Assembly (NCBI RefSeq): GCF_025698545.1
Contig: NC_068571.1
Location: forward strand, 50,315,733 to 50,379,732
Reading direction: 5' to 3'
Length of the DNA stretch: 64,000 nt
DNA from: Gossypium raimondii
Taxonomy: Eukaryota > Streptophyta > Magnoliopsida > Malvales > Malvaceae
In this document: piece by piece, positions 1 through 11,918 of the stretch
Layout: every line of letters begins with the position of its first letter
Numbering within the stretch: position 1 is the stretch's first letter
The notes under the pieces: generated by a model
The model's input: only the letters and a program-made list of their open reading frames with translations
Told to the model about the DNA's origin: nothing
The model's database searches: none
Program-made: the position numbers and the translations under genes

Positions 1-597
1 CAGAGTTACGGAGTATTACCGAACTTTACGAATTAAATACGAACATTTCTCAACTTTTGTTACACATATTAAGAATCAATTATATAGCACACATATTGTC
101 CCTTAGAAGGACCTTCGAGGCCCAATATTCACCTTAGAAGTGAATTGGGACTAAATTGGGTACTTAGGAAATTTTCTCAAAATTTCAAAAATTTTCTTAG
201 AAGCAGGGGACACATGCCCGTGTCTCTGCCCGCGTGGACGAAAATAGGCCATTTTAAGGCCACTTTTCTCACCCATTTTGACATTAACCTGTACTCAACA
301 TTCACATACACCAATATATCCCAACCAAACAATCAATACAAGCTAAAAAATGTTCTCAACATGACATAACATCACAAATATTTCATTTATTTATACCTAC
401 CTATTTAACTCATTTCATTGATTTACCAAATTCTACTACTAATTACATGCATACAAACATTTAATATTCACAACCACAATTCAAATTATTTCATTGCCAA
501 ACCAACCCTATACATGCCATATAAACCAAAATTTACATTGCAAAAACTACCGGAATAAACTAGATAATGTAGCTTGATGTGTTGATCCGATCTTCCA
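1..597. mobile_element. LTR of a TGTAAC-type retrotransposon, first part (cut by window edge)
   Basis: This stretch aligns by eye with the LTR that starts at 61552: both share a GTTACGGAG-TATTACCGAA-like opening, a TATTGTCCCTTAGA / GAGGCC block, and a GCAGGGGACACA-GCCCGTGT block. By that alignment about 35 bases of the LTR lie before the window. The LTR is interrupted after 597 by another element and resumes at 3649. No gag or pol is seen here. Short ORFs such as 145-369 lie inside the LTR and are not genes. Family membership is by eye only. Confidence 0.75.
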
Positions 598-1166
598 TGT
601 AACACCCCTTACCCGTATCCAACACCGGAATAGGGTACGAGGCATTACCAGAACACATACACTTGTAAACGTGTTTAACCGAGTTATAAAATTCCATCTA
701 AAAAAAACTTTCAAAACTATTAGCATGCTTCTATAACTTTTCACAATATATCCTCAAAATATTATGATCATAATAATTAGGGCCTACGAGACCCGATACA
801 TACTCATGCAATTCAATGCTTCATTTCCATTTCATTCAATTTGCAATTTCTCATGCTCACAATTTAAATCATATCACTAGCAATTTCCATTTAATTCACG
901 TACAATTCAATGTCATTAAGTTCAACACTAATACGTATTTACCATTTGACTCAACGTTTATCGATTATACCATTCATTAACACATTTATGAAATTCTTAA
1001 TTTTGCAATGAAAATATCACTTTAGCTTAAATAACAACATCATCCTGGTATAAATGCACTACCACTTATCCATTTTCTATAATTCTTTTGAGTCAATTTG
1101 TCACTTACCATCCTTAATCAAATTAGGGAACGGTTACGGAAAATTGAGTTCTTCATTTTCACTTTG

Positions 1167-1183
1167 CCATAGTATAACTATGG
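1167..1183. repeat. Single perfect 7+3+7 hairpin
   Basis: CCATAGT-ATA-ACTATGG forms a perfect 7-bp stem with a 3-base loop, followed by TCTTA. It has the same architecture as each unit of the 33-bp array at 3941-4196 in the other LTR, and it lies just before the 45-bp hairpin repeats. Confidence 0.85.
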
Positions 1184-1196
1184 TCTTACGTATGAT

Positions 1197-1402
1197 CACT
1201 TATCACTTGTCCCTGATCAGATAAGTTTAGCTAGGCTACCACTTATCACTTTGTCACTTGATCAGATAAGTGTAGCTAGGCTACCACTTATCACTTTGTC
1301 ACTTGATCAGATAAGTGTAGCTAAAGCTACCACTTATCACTTTGTCTCTTGATCAGATAAGTATAGCTAAAGCTACCACTTATCACTTTGTCACTTGATC
1401 AG
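1197..1402. repeat. 45-46 bp minisatellite, about 4 units, each unit a hairpin
   Basis: GATCAGATAAG recurs at 1215, 1260, 1305 and 1351, and a partial fifth copy starts at 1397. The period is 45, 45, 46 and 46. Each unit contains GATAAGTG and, about 12 bases on, CACTTATC, with TAGC...GCTA (or TAGCT...AGCTA) inside. Each unit can therefore fold into a stem of about 12-13 bp with one bulged base. The loop differs between units (TAG in early units, AA in late ones) while the stem is kept. Confidence 0.9.
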
Positions 1403-3648
1403 AAATACTCAAATCCGCGCGTTCCGCTCAATTTGATCATTTATTCGGTTTTCACATTTTTATTTTATTCTCATTTCAACAATAAATATATTTCATCATA
1501 CATTATATAATTCATGAAATTAACATTTAATCATTAAATTTCAGCCATATAAACTTACTATTTCATTACCTTTCCACACCCGTTTCCTATGCATATCACA
1601 AGCATATTTTCATTCAAGCTCTTATTATTTCAATGCATAACTTTTAGGTTTAACGTGGCATAATTCAGCCACAACTTAGCCAAAGCCTAAGCATGTATGC
1701 CCAATATCTTAGCCAAATAAACATATAGCATAAGCATTATAAGCATGGATGAACACAATATTTATTTTAAACTTACTAACATGTGTTAATTCAGTACCCA
1801 TTCATGACATCACTTCATGCCAAATCATATGCTAAATATACCATACACAAGTACTATGAAACTTTATTTTTCCACCTGAGCTCAAACCATGACCAATACT
1901 GCACAAAATATATGCATCATTTCTATTTCATCGTTTATCAATTATAATCGAGCGTATTACCAATTATACACAAATCATTCATATATTTTCCAATTTTTCC
2001 TCCTCCTCCTCTCCATTCCACATCCTTAATGTATATAACACATTTAAACAACATTATCGATACTATCACTATTTTCCTGTATATAAATTCAAGCTGTCCG
2101 TCTGAGTCAGAGTCACTAATTTATTTATATCTCGAGCTACAGAGCTCCAAATTAAGATCCATTAATTTTCCCTAAAACTAGAATCACATATATTCTTACC
2201 ATAAAATTTTCAGAATTTTTGGTTCAGCCAATAAGTACAGTTTATTCTTTAAAGTTTCCCCTGTTTCACTGTTTGACAATTCCGACCCCTCTTCACTAAA
2301 AATTAATTATCTCATTATACAGAATTAGAATAATATTCTAGTTTGTTTCTTTTGAAAATAAACTCATTCAAGATTATAAACATATAAATTTTATCCCATA
2401 TTTATTTTTTTACAATTTTTAATGATTTTCTAAAGTCAGAACAGGGGAGCTCGAAATCATTCTGACCTTGTCTCATAAAATTAATTATATTTCATGATTT
2501 CCAATTCCATTGCTTACACCATTTCTTCTATGAGAAACTAGACTCAATAAGCTTTAATTTCATATCTATTCATCTTCTAATTAAATTCCCACAATTTTTG
2601 GTGATTTTTCAAAGTTAGACCACTGCTGCTGCCCAAAACAGTTTTAGTATAAAATATTGATTACCAATTTGATCCTAAACTTTTATACATGACAATTTCG
2701 TCCCATGGCTCGGAAAATGAAATTATTGCAATATAATCCTTGATTCAAGACTAATAATTCTCATACATATCAATAACAGCCCATGGATTCCATGAAATTT
2801 CAGAAGTTATCCACAATTTCAATACTTTTCAATTTAATCCCTAAAATATGTTTTCATCCAAAATTATTTAATAAAACACCTTTAAACATCCATTAACATC
2901 TCAATTTCATCATAAAATAACAAAAATCATATGAAATTATCATTGGTATCTTCCAAAACTTTCAACAAAATGAGAAACTAGTAGAATACAAAGTTGGACC
3001 TAATTGTAAAAGTCTAAAAATATAAAAATTTCAAGGAAAAAGCAGAATTAAACTTACTTGAAGCCAAAATATGGAATACCAGCTCCAAACCCTCTTCCAT
3101 GGCTGTTTCCCACCGAAATTTCAAGAAGAAATGGTCTTGAAATCCTTAAAATAAAATTTGGCCACATAAATTTTTTATAATTCCAATTTTGTCCTTAAAT
3201 ACATAAAAATCTTAGATTTTTTTAACGGTATGCCATCTCAGCCACTTAACTTGGTCCATTTGCTCTTTTAGCCCTTCCTTATTTAATTGTTAAACTATTT
3301 AATCACTTTAGCAAGTTTTGCATCTTTTCAATTCAATCCTTTTTAATTAATTAACTACCGAAGCATTAAAATTTTCTGACGAAACTTTAACACTACCATA
3401 TTGACACTTTGTAAATATTTATAAAAATATTTACGGCTCGGTTTATAACATCAAGGTCTCGATACCTCTTTTCCTCAATTTCTTGACTTAATAAATTTTA
3501 TAAAACACAAATTACTAATTCAAAAATCTCTTAAAAATCATATTTGGCTCGTAATTATTAATAATGAAATTTACGAGCTTATTTTCTGAATTTGATGATC
3601 TCGTACCACTATTTTCGACATTTTTGAAAATCGGGCTATTACATTCCA

Positions 3649-5530
3649 GCTACACGTTAATCTACAAGAACATTAAACAACACGAGTAAGCTTAATGAAG
3701 CTTAGCAAGTTCAATAGGTTAAACATTGATATTACCGAACTTAATATAATATAATAAATTAAATTGTAAATAAATCATACATCTTTCCCCATCAGATACA
3801 ATATAATCAATAAACACACTTCCTTCAGATCAATATCAATAATAATCTATAAATCTTTCAATTCATTCACATAAGTCTCTTACCATTTCTTACTGAATCG
3901 AAGAACAACTTACGGATATGAGTACATCGTTCTTTTTGTGCCATAGTCCAACTATGGTCTTATAAATGCATTGCCATGGCCCTACCACGATCTTACATTT
4001 TTAGTGCCATAACCCAGTTATGGTCTTATAATCAGAATGTCATAGCCCAACTATGGTCTTACACATGTATTTATACTGCCATGGTCTAACCATGGTCTTA
4101 TGTTAAAAGTGTCATAACCTAGTTATGGTCTTTTCATTAAAATGCCATAGCCTAGCTATGGTCTTACATTTAAACATTGTCATGGTCCGACCATGGTCTT
4201 ATCCGTCAATTCATTCTTGCCACAGAACGATCGTACTCAATCCTGCGTTCTACTCGTTTTAAACATTCGATTCAATTTTCATACTTTTACAATAATCTTA
4301 ATTTCAACAACAAAATATGAATAAATATATTATATCATTCCTAAATTAACAAATAATAATGAAATTTTAACCATATGAACTTACCTGGGTTGTATTGTAA
4401 AATTGGTAATAGTTTAGAGACTACTCGGCTAATTTCCCTTTTTCTCGTTGATCTACGAGCTCTTAATCTAGAATGTAAAATTTTTTATTCATTAGCATAT
4501 ATTTCAATTTCAATCCACTTCACAATTTATACCCCTCAAATTTTGAAATTGCACAATTACTAGAACTTTTATTATTTTTACAACTTAGTCCCTCACCAAT
4601 TAACTTATCAAATGAGATATTTTTTCTCAATTAACACTTTATATAAATATTATAAGCTATTACACAGCCCTCAATAAATAGGCTTTAATACCAAACCCTA
4701 AGATTTTAATCTTTTCACAATTTGGTCCTAAAATCAATTTCTATTGAAATTACTTGATAAAATCATCATATAACAAAATTAAAACTTAAAATCCATGTTT
4801 TATCATAAACATTCAGTACTCATCAATGATAAATTTCAAAATTACCCATAGAATAAAAACTAATGAATTAGATAGTTGGACCTAATTGTAAAAGTCTCAA
4901 AAACATAAAAAAATTAAAAGAAAAGCAATAATTAAACTTACATGATGCAAAAAAATGAAAAACCAGCTTAGAGGACCTTCAATGGCGTTTTTGGACTGAA
5001 AATTAGAAGAAGAATAGCCTAGAAAAGTTTAGCATTCAATTTATTTAAGTTAATTTCACAAAATTTACAATTTTGTCCTTAAATCACCTAATTCCAAGAT
5101 TTTTTTCTGCTTATGCCGCCTCAGCCATTCCTTGGGTGTCTAATTTCCCTTTTAGTCCTCCCTTATTTGCCATTTATGCTATTTAATCACTTTAGTAAGT
5201 TTTGCACCTTTTTCAATTTAGTCCTTTTTAATTAATTAACTATCGAAACGATAAAATTTTCTAACGAAACTTTAATACTACCTTAATGAAACTCCGTAAA
5301 TATTTATAAAAATATTTATGGCCCGATTTATAAAATCGAGGTCTCGATACCCCATTTTAAAAACTAATTAACCTAATAATTTCTTTTAAACTCAAATCAG
5401 TATTTCACAAATCTTTCTAAAATCACATTTAACTCGTAAATACTAGATAATAAAATTTATGAGCTTACTCATCGGAATTGGTGACTTCAAATCACCGTTT
5501 CCATTACCACTGAAAGTTTAGGCTGTTACA
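3649..5530. mobile_element. LTR of a TGTAAC-type retrotransposon, second part
   Basis: This continues the LTR broken at 597 and ends GTTTAGGCTGTTACA. The final part (about 5100-5530) is clearly related to 3200-3643 of the inserted solo LTR: both have TTTAATCACTTTAG-AAGTTTTGCA, TTAATTAATTAACTA, and TAAATATTTATAAAAATATTTA, followed by AAGGTCTCGATACC-like sequence. The total length of this LTR would be roughly 2.5 kb. It contains the hairpin array at 3941-4196. The 62-codon ORF at 4375-4563 is not considered a gene. Confidence 0.75.
3941..4196. repeat. 33-bp tandem array of eight 7+3+7 hairpins with compensatory stem changes
   Basis: Eight 17-base inverted repeats start at 3941, 3974, 4007, 4040, 4079, 4112, 4145 and 4180, so the spacing is 33, 33, 33, 39, 33, 33 and 35. 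The general form is YCATRNY-CYR-RNYATGG followed by TCTTA. The stems differ between units, yet both arms change together: CCATAGT/ACTATGG, CCATAAC/GTTATGG, CCATGGT/ACCATGG and CCATAGC/GCTATGG. Units 6 and 8 have one T-G wobble, unit 4 has one mismatch besides its T-G pair, and unit 2 is decayed. The array lies within the LTR. Confidence 0.92.
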
Positions 5531-6108
5531 TTGATTATGATTCAAATATATATATTTAAAAAAAATAAATACATCACTTTCTTTTCATATTAGATAAATA
5601 TAATTATTTATGTATGCAATATATAAACATAAAATGATATTATATCGATAATTATTTCAATAATTTGTGAAAATAGAATCAAATCAAAATTTCATGTGCA
5701 AAATTGCACAAAATCATAATTTATGTATAGTATTGCATATTTGACCAAAATTTATATATAATTTTAAGACTTATTCCTATAATGAAAAAATTTTAAATTA
5801 AAAATTAGGGTTTTATTTATTTATTTTGGTATTCTAGATTTTAATATTATTTATTAAAATAGGTTTAGTGAGAGATTTTCCAAAGTACATTTTACATTTT
5901 GGAGGAGTAACTCGACATTCGTGGGTGTTAGTATAAGTTTTTTTATTATTGAATTTATTTGGGATCAATGAGGAGATAAAGAAAGAGAATGTTATTTGAC
6001 GAGTTTGACTTAAGAACTCGACACTCATGGGTGTAAAATTCTACTTTATATATTGATTCCCATTAATGTTCGATTAACATTTTGACTATTTTTTTATTTC
6101 TTTGTTCC

Positions 6109-6160
<52 letters not shown>

Positions 6161-6189
6161 AAAACATTTATATGGTGTTGCCTTAATCA
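5531..6189. other. AT-rich intergenic DNA
   Basis: No gene or recognised repeat is seen apart from the ATT microsatellite at 6109-6158. ORFs here are short and uninformative. Confidence 0.6.
6109..6158. repeat. (ATT)n microsatellite
   Basis: About 16 uninterrupted ATT units. Confidence 0.97.
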
Positions 6190-6455
6190 ACCCCAGAACT
6201 ATGGGGCTGGCAAGGCCCCGATCTCTCTAAAATGAAATTTTTTTTATTTAGGCCTTTTAACATTTTTAAAATTTTAAATTAATAAATATAAAATTACACT
6301 TTGACCCTCCCTAAAAATATAAAAATTTGATTTAATCGTTTAAAAATTATAAAGATATAAGTTATCAAAATGATGAAATTACATTTTTGCTATCGTAAAA
6401 ATTACAATTTAATTTTGGCTCCCTCTAAAAAAATTTTTTAATTTCGCCTCTAGTG
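6190..6455 (+). mobile_element. MITE-like repeat, GGGGCTGGCA family (copy 1)
   Basis: It starts near GGGGCTGGCAAGGCCCCGA and ends near TTTAATTTCGCCTCTAG. The same order of blocks is found at 12630-12860 and 22783-23040, and in reverse orientation at about 22460-22690 and 24020-24230: GGCTGG-AGGGCCC, AAATG-A, TTTAGGC, TAAAATTACACTTT, TTTGATTTAAT and TAAAAATTATAA. It has no coding capacity. Confidence 0.65.
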
Positions 6456-6960
6456 TTGACTCTTGTTTAACTCAAATTCAAATTGTGCAATCCCATCCCA
6501 CATTCAATATTATTGTATCAAAAGCTCTCATGGTGTTTCTTAAATGGAAGAAACTCCTAAAAACTTGAGAAATTTTTGATAACTTAACTTTGTTATAGAT
6601 GAAAGCATAAACATAATAGAAAAAAAAAAAAAAACTAGATGCTATGCGAAATTGTTGAAAATTTTTCAAAATTTGATAATCCAAAACAAAATAAAGGAGA
6701 GATGAAAAATTAATTTTCCTTGGAATGAAAATATTTTATATCTTGAATTTACTTGAAATCTAAGTCTGAAACTTAAATTTTAAGTAAATTAATTTAACCA
6801 ATAAAAATAATAAAATATAATTTAACAATTGGATCCAAAAATAGCAAAACCCCCGTTAGTAATTGAAATCGTATATGTAAGGAATCGTAAACCCTTTTAA
6901 TATACCCGCCTAAACTTAGAAACCCCTAATTTTCTCAATCCCCAAAATCCTTGATTTTGC

Positions 6961-7840
6961 ATGGATGAAGCCAATATTAAGCTTTTTGATGGTAATGGAG
7001 AGAATAAACTAATTTGGCATCCAAGTAGTAATGGTAGATACTCCGTTAAAGGTGCTTATAGAGCCATGGCTGAAAGAATTTCGAGATTTGGCCCACATAA
7101 GAAAATCTGGAAGTCCTCCTTACTGCCGAGAGTGTGTCACTTTGCTTGGAGTCTTTGTTGTGACATTCTACCTACGACTTCTAATATTGCGAGACGTTTA
7201 AATAGTCCAGACACTAGCTGTAAACGTGAGATGCTTGCTTTGAAGGACTGTAGTAATGCTAAGTTAGCATTGCTACCTTGCAGGTTCCCTACCGAGGTTA
7301 TGGAATCGGAAACCAGTAATGGCGTGGATTGGCTGGAATCAACGACCAACTCCATTGACAAGGAGCAATTCCATCTTCTTTTATGATGGATTGGGGGTTT
7401 ATGGAATGTAAGGAACAAGGAACAAGCAGATTAATGGTTTAAAGAAGCTAACGGTCGGTAATCTAATGAACTCCATCAAAAGCTACTGTAATAAATTTAG
7501 AAAAGTGAATAGCTATTAGTCAGCGCTTAAATAGGCTTCTACTATGCAAAAATGGAAGCCTCCTCCTCCGGACTTCGTTAAAGTGAACTTCGATGGGAGT
7601 TTTGATGGTGAACTAAAGGCTGGTGGAGGAGGCATTTTGATAGGAGACTGTAATGGATTTGTGTTGGCTTGCGCAGTTGTTAAGCATGGGACTGTCACTA
7701 ACCTTGAGTCAGCAGAGGCTTTGACAGCAAAGAAAAAAAAAAGGGCTCTTGAATTTACTCTACAAACCGGGTATCGAAGAATTTGTTGGAAGGAGATGCA
7801 CTCCAGATTATCAACAAGCTGCAGGAACTAGGGGAAGACT
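6961..7840 (+). pseudogene. Non-LTR retrotransposon (LINE) 3' end: zf-RVT and RNase H remnants
   Basis: The first ORF (6961-7386) shows the reverse-transcriptase zinc-binding region typical of plant LINEs: NKLIWHPSSNGRYSVK, then IWKSSLLPRVCHFAW and ILPTTSNIARR. The following part (7544-7831) shows an RNase H-like start with WKPPPPDFVKVNFDGSF, GGGILIGDCNG and an NLESAEALTA segment. The two parts are in different ORFs separated by stops, and the zinc-binding cysteines are incomplete, so this is a decayed element, not a working gene. No poly-A tail or target duplication could be fixed. Confidence 0.8.
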
Positions 7841-8859
7841 TTTGAAGTGTAGGACTAATTAATTACATCAAAATTTCAAAAAGTTGTATTAAATCAAAAT
7901 AATGACTTGTGAATAATAAAGTTACCTTTATATAGACTAGTATTTTGGGCCTAATTCGCAACTATACCTCCTCAACTTAGTTCTTACTAGTTAAATGAAG
8001 TATAATGACTTATAAACAAGATCTCAATATCTTTCTTGGTTCTTTTGAAATCTCTCAAATTTTTCAATAGACAATACAACATGTATAACTCAAAGATGTA
8101 ATGTGATGTTGCCATTAGGGGAGTTTAAAACAATGTCATACTCATTTCTTTTAGTTAATGTTTTGTCTCACAGAGTTTTCCTGGTAAAGGTTTTTAATGA
8201 CTCAGCTTGTAGTGAGAAATTGTATACTCTCTTCCATTTATTAGGTTTTTATCCCACATGATTTTACTTAATAAAATATTGTAAATATTTCATATGTGAA
8301 TGTTATTTCAATTCTCATAATCCCAAATAATGATGTGGATGACCTTTCAATTCCTAAAACTCTCAAGAAAATTATAGAATACATTAATTTTCTTATTTAT
8401 GTATTTGCAATTTATGATAGTTAAAATCCTAAATATAGACAGCATATATAAGTTTCCATCCCATCTTGTTGTTACCATTCTCATCTTTGTTATCACTACA
8501 ATCTCTTTTCAGCATAATTGCCATACAATTGCCTTTAAATTCAATGCATTTAGTTTGTGTAGCGATGAATATAGTTGAAATTGAATTTTAAAGTTTTCAA
8601 ACCAAGACATCCTTTAATAAATTCAATTGAAATAGAGGCTTGAATCAAGAAGTCCAGGATTTAGCATTATGATAATAATATAATCTCGATTTTATTGAAT
8701 TATAATTATGTCGATGATTTTCAATTTCTAAAACTCTCATGGAAGTTATGGAATACCTTGATTTTTTTATTTATTTATGTATTTGAAATGATTGTATGAA
8801 ACAGTGACACCACATCATCTCTGTCATTTTTCATTTGTTTTATGTGAATGACGTGTTTG
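7841..8859. other. Intergenic, no feature seen
   Basis: AT-rich sequence with no ORF of interest and no recognised repeat. Confidence 0.5.
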
Positions 8860-9005
8860 TTGCACATTTAAATTTTTTTAAATAGATGGTGCGTTTATTT
8901 GTAATTAATGTAAAAATAATTATAACAATAAAATTAAATACTATAAACGTGAGTGAGATAAAAAAAATTAAATGCTCCGCACTCAAAATAAATAACCGTT
9001 AAAAG
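8860..9005. mobile_element. Degraded copy of the GGATGG...CCATCC MITE family
   Basis: It has the same internal order as the copies at 14226-14372 and 21474-21611: GGTGCGTTTA, TTAATGTAAAAA-AAT, AAATTAAATACT, GAGATAAAAAAA, then a GCGGTGCA-like block read here as GCTCCGCACTC. The outer inverted repeats are eroded. Confidence 0.5.
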
Positions 9006-9059
9006 TTTTTTCTTTTAATAGGAAGGCGAAAAAACTTTTTCTGATATTATGGTGGGTAC

Positions 9060-9672
9060 CAAGACAGATTTTAATACGTACTTTGATTTTCCATCCCTAA
9101 CACCGGAAGTGCAAGCGGCACATCAGACGGTTCTGGATTTTGTTTTAATGTTATCAAATAGCTAATGTGACTGCTTAGCCGAATATCAAAAGCTTTGAAG
9201 GATTTTTCTCCTTTTCTTTCTTATGAACATTCGGCCATGCGAGGAAGAAAAGATGATGATTTTTCTCTTTCCTTCCACTCATCCACCAATTTATATGATA
9301 ATTTAAGGCTTAATTAACTTTATTTTCTTAATTAATTAACATAATCACCATTTTAACTTCAATTGGAGATGACCATCATCTCCCACTAACATTCATTAAT
9401 TCTTGGTTTAATTATTATTTTAGGACCTTTAGTTAATTGCTATTTCAATCCTCACTCATTTTGTCAATTAAAGATCTTTAGCAATTGGACTTTACAATTT
9501 AGTCACCGTGCCTTAATTAACTATAATTTCGACAAAATTACTTGACCAATCTTTAATATATTTTTATATTATCTCCGTAAATATTTATTTTTAATATTCA
9601 CAGACTCGATTCATAAAAATAGGATTCTAAAACCACATTTTCCGGTATCACTAAAAATTTGACTGTTACAAC
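9060..9672. mobile_element. LTR tail remnant (TGTAAC-type family)
   Basis: The end of this stretch (about 9440-9672) has the same series of blocks as the ends of the LTRs at 3200-3643 and 5100-5530: CCTTAATTAACTA, TTTCGACAAAATTA, CCGTAAATATTTAT, ACTCGATTCATAAAA and a final GACTGTTACA. Its 5' boundary is unclear. Confidence 0.55.
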
Positions 9673-10190
9673 AGTGACGATTATATAAGACTCTGTCCCG
9701 ATGGTGTTGAATTGGGCGACTCTACTGCACGGGTCCTGATTGACGAGGGGATCCTACAGTATTGCTGCAGGGGGTTATACTGCCGGAACCGTTCATCACC
9801 TACTTAAGGATGAGTCCCATGCTGGGGTTGATATTGATGTGGAATAGGTTGGTATTGGTGCGGCGGGCATGATTGCTTGGAAAATTAAGACACATGGGTT
9901 GCAAAAATTAAAGGTTGAGTTTGATCCATGTCCATCTAGTCACCCTCCGTGAAGCTATCGATGGACTATCTCATACAACTGTGGCAATTTCTTTTGAGGG
10001 TTGCAAATGATGTGAAACGGGAGAAATTGATGGGTGGTTTCAAACATAAAAACTTGAATGGCTAGGGCATTAGAGACGCCCTTTGTGATTATTGTTACAA
10101 ACTTTCTCAAGCGAGGTCAATAGGAGATCAACGATGCTTGGTTTGTTGGCACGTGTCTCAAGGATGGAGGAACATAACAATACACGAAAT
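9673..10190. other. Unidentified segment with higher GC than its surroundings
   Basis: From 9673 to about 10180 the base composition is near 45 percent GC by eye, against about 25-30 percent on either side. All frames are closed within short distances. It looks like a decayed coding fragment, perhaps from a transposon, but no domain is recognised. Confidence 0.4.
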
Positions 10191-11865
10191 TTATATTCTT
10201 TAAAAATTTAAAAGGACAATAAATCATATTCATTAAAATTTCATGTAAGAAAGATTTTTGATAAATTTTATGTAAATAGTATAATATCATTTTAAATTTT
10301 ATTAAAAAATTAATATATAGAAATTTTATAAAATGACAAAAGAAGAAGGAAGAAGAATAAAGTTTTGAAAAAAAATATATATTAAAATTATTAAAGTAAT
10401 TAAAATTTTGATAGAAATAAAAATTGAAAATTCTATTTTTTTTGAAACGTTTGAAATTTGAACTATTTATAAATTTTTCTTATTTTGTAATATCCTTTAT
10501 TTAAAAATTATTTCTTTTATTTAAACTTTTTATATTTAGACAAATTTTTTTATGATTTTATTCAAATTTAAAATTGATATTATACCAATTACAATAAAAT
10601 GTAAAAATATTTTTTGATGAATTTTATTGAACATAAATTTTAATAAAATTTTGGAAAATCCAATTTTTTTATTTTGAATTTTTAAAATTTTTGGAAAATT
10701 TTACTGAATTTTTCAAAAGAACTTTTGAAAATTTTTGAATCCTATATTTTATTAACTTATTTTAGTTTTTAAAACCAACCAACCACAATTCCACGCTATC
10801 ATATATTACAATCATCTATTAATAGAAATAATTAACATTAATATATTTATTTTCTCACTTTCGAAATTAACATGAATTAAATTACTTTTTAATTTAAAAT
10901 CTACAAGAGCCTAAAGAATAATTATACCATAAAGATTGTGGAATCCATGTACATATACGACATACATACATTGGTTATCTAACAGTCGTGGGTCTGAAAA
11001 TGGCTTCACATTGATCAGCTTAGAAGAAGGCACCACCACTAAAGTAAAACGGCTTGGGTCCTCACAAAAAAAATCATCTTCTTCCTTTATTTATTTGGAT
11101 ACAAGAAGGTTAGTGTATTATGGATCAGAAATTCACATTCAGAAAAGAAAAAAAAAAGGAATAATAAAAGGGAAAAAAACGTTGTTGTTGAACTGGTGCT
11201 TAGATATGGTCCTTAGGTTCTTAAGCGAGAAAAAGAAGATATGGTCCTTAGATACCTTGGTTCAAATGGTTCACATGTCTCAATCCATAGCCACCCAATA
11301 TACCTATTATCCTTTTACCGGCCACCACCTTATTTTACTGAGAACTATCACCAAAAGTAGATGACGAAAACTAATTCTATGTACATATATATATATGATT
11401 AAGATATATTCACATTAATTTAAATTTTTATAAATTTTCAATACCTAAAAACATATTTTTTTCATTTTATAAATAAACTTGTAAATAGAATTAAGTAGGG
11501 TTGAATTCATAGAGACCGGTGATAATTCTACTCCTTCAAGATGCATTTACTAAAATTATTTTAAAGTACCCATTTTCGGATAAATGGACACATATTTCTT
11601 TCAAAAATGTAAGAGATTCAATCTCAACTTTTGTTAGTGATGTTTTAATAATTCATATTATTTGAGAAGAAGCAACACTTGAAAAATGAAAATTTTTCAT
11701 GTAAATTCTCATTTTGGCACGCCATTATTGAATGGGATGATCTAATCGATCATGCCAACTAATTAATATAAAGTTTACTGTGAATGTGATTCAACAATAC
11801 TAAAGTATACTTCTAGTTTACCATCGTATGTGATTTAACCATACAAATAAATGCACTTTAAACTT

Positions 11866-11918
<53 letters not shown>

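Larger units (their letters stand above)
598..3643. mobile_element. Complete solo LTR, about 3.05 kb, with target-site duplication
   Basis: It begins TGTAACACCCCTTACC and ends GGGCTATTACA, so it has TG...CA termini. It is flanked on both sides by the 5-bp direct repeat TTCCA (593-597 and 3644-3648). This is the signature of an LTR-retrotransposon insertion that later lost its internal region and second LTR by recombination. It sits inside an older LTR (1-597 plus 3649-5530). Its last 450 bp resemble the end of that host LTR, so the two belong to related Ty3/gypsy-like families (inference from LTR style; no pol is present). It carries a hairpin minisatellite at 1197-1402. Confidence 0.88.

Noticed and set aside
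1197-4196. Regularly spaced palindromic repeats resembling a CRISPR array
   Set aside because: This is a plant nuclear LTR, spacers are as conserved as the repeats, and no cas genes exist.
10936-11364. 142-codon ORF
   Set aside because: Low-complexity lysine/serine/tyrosine translation, no domain, no homologue known to me, AT-rich surroundings.
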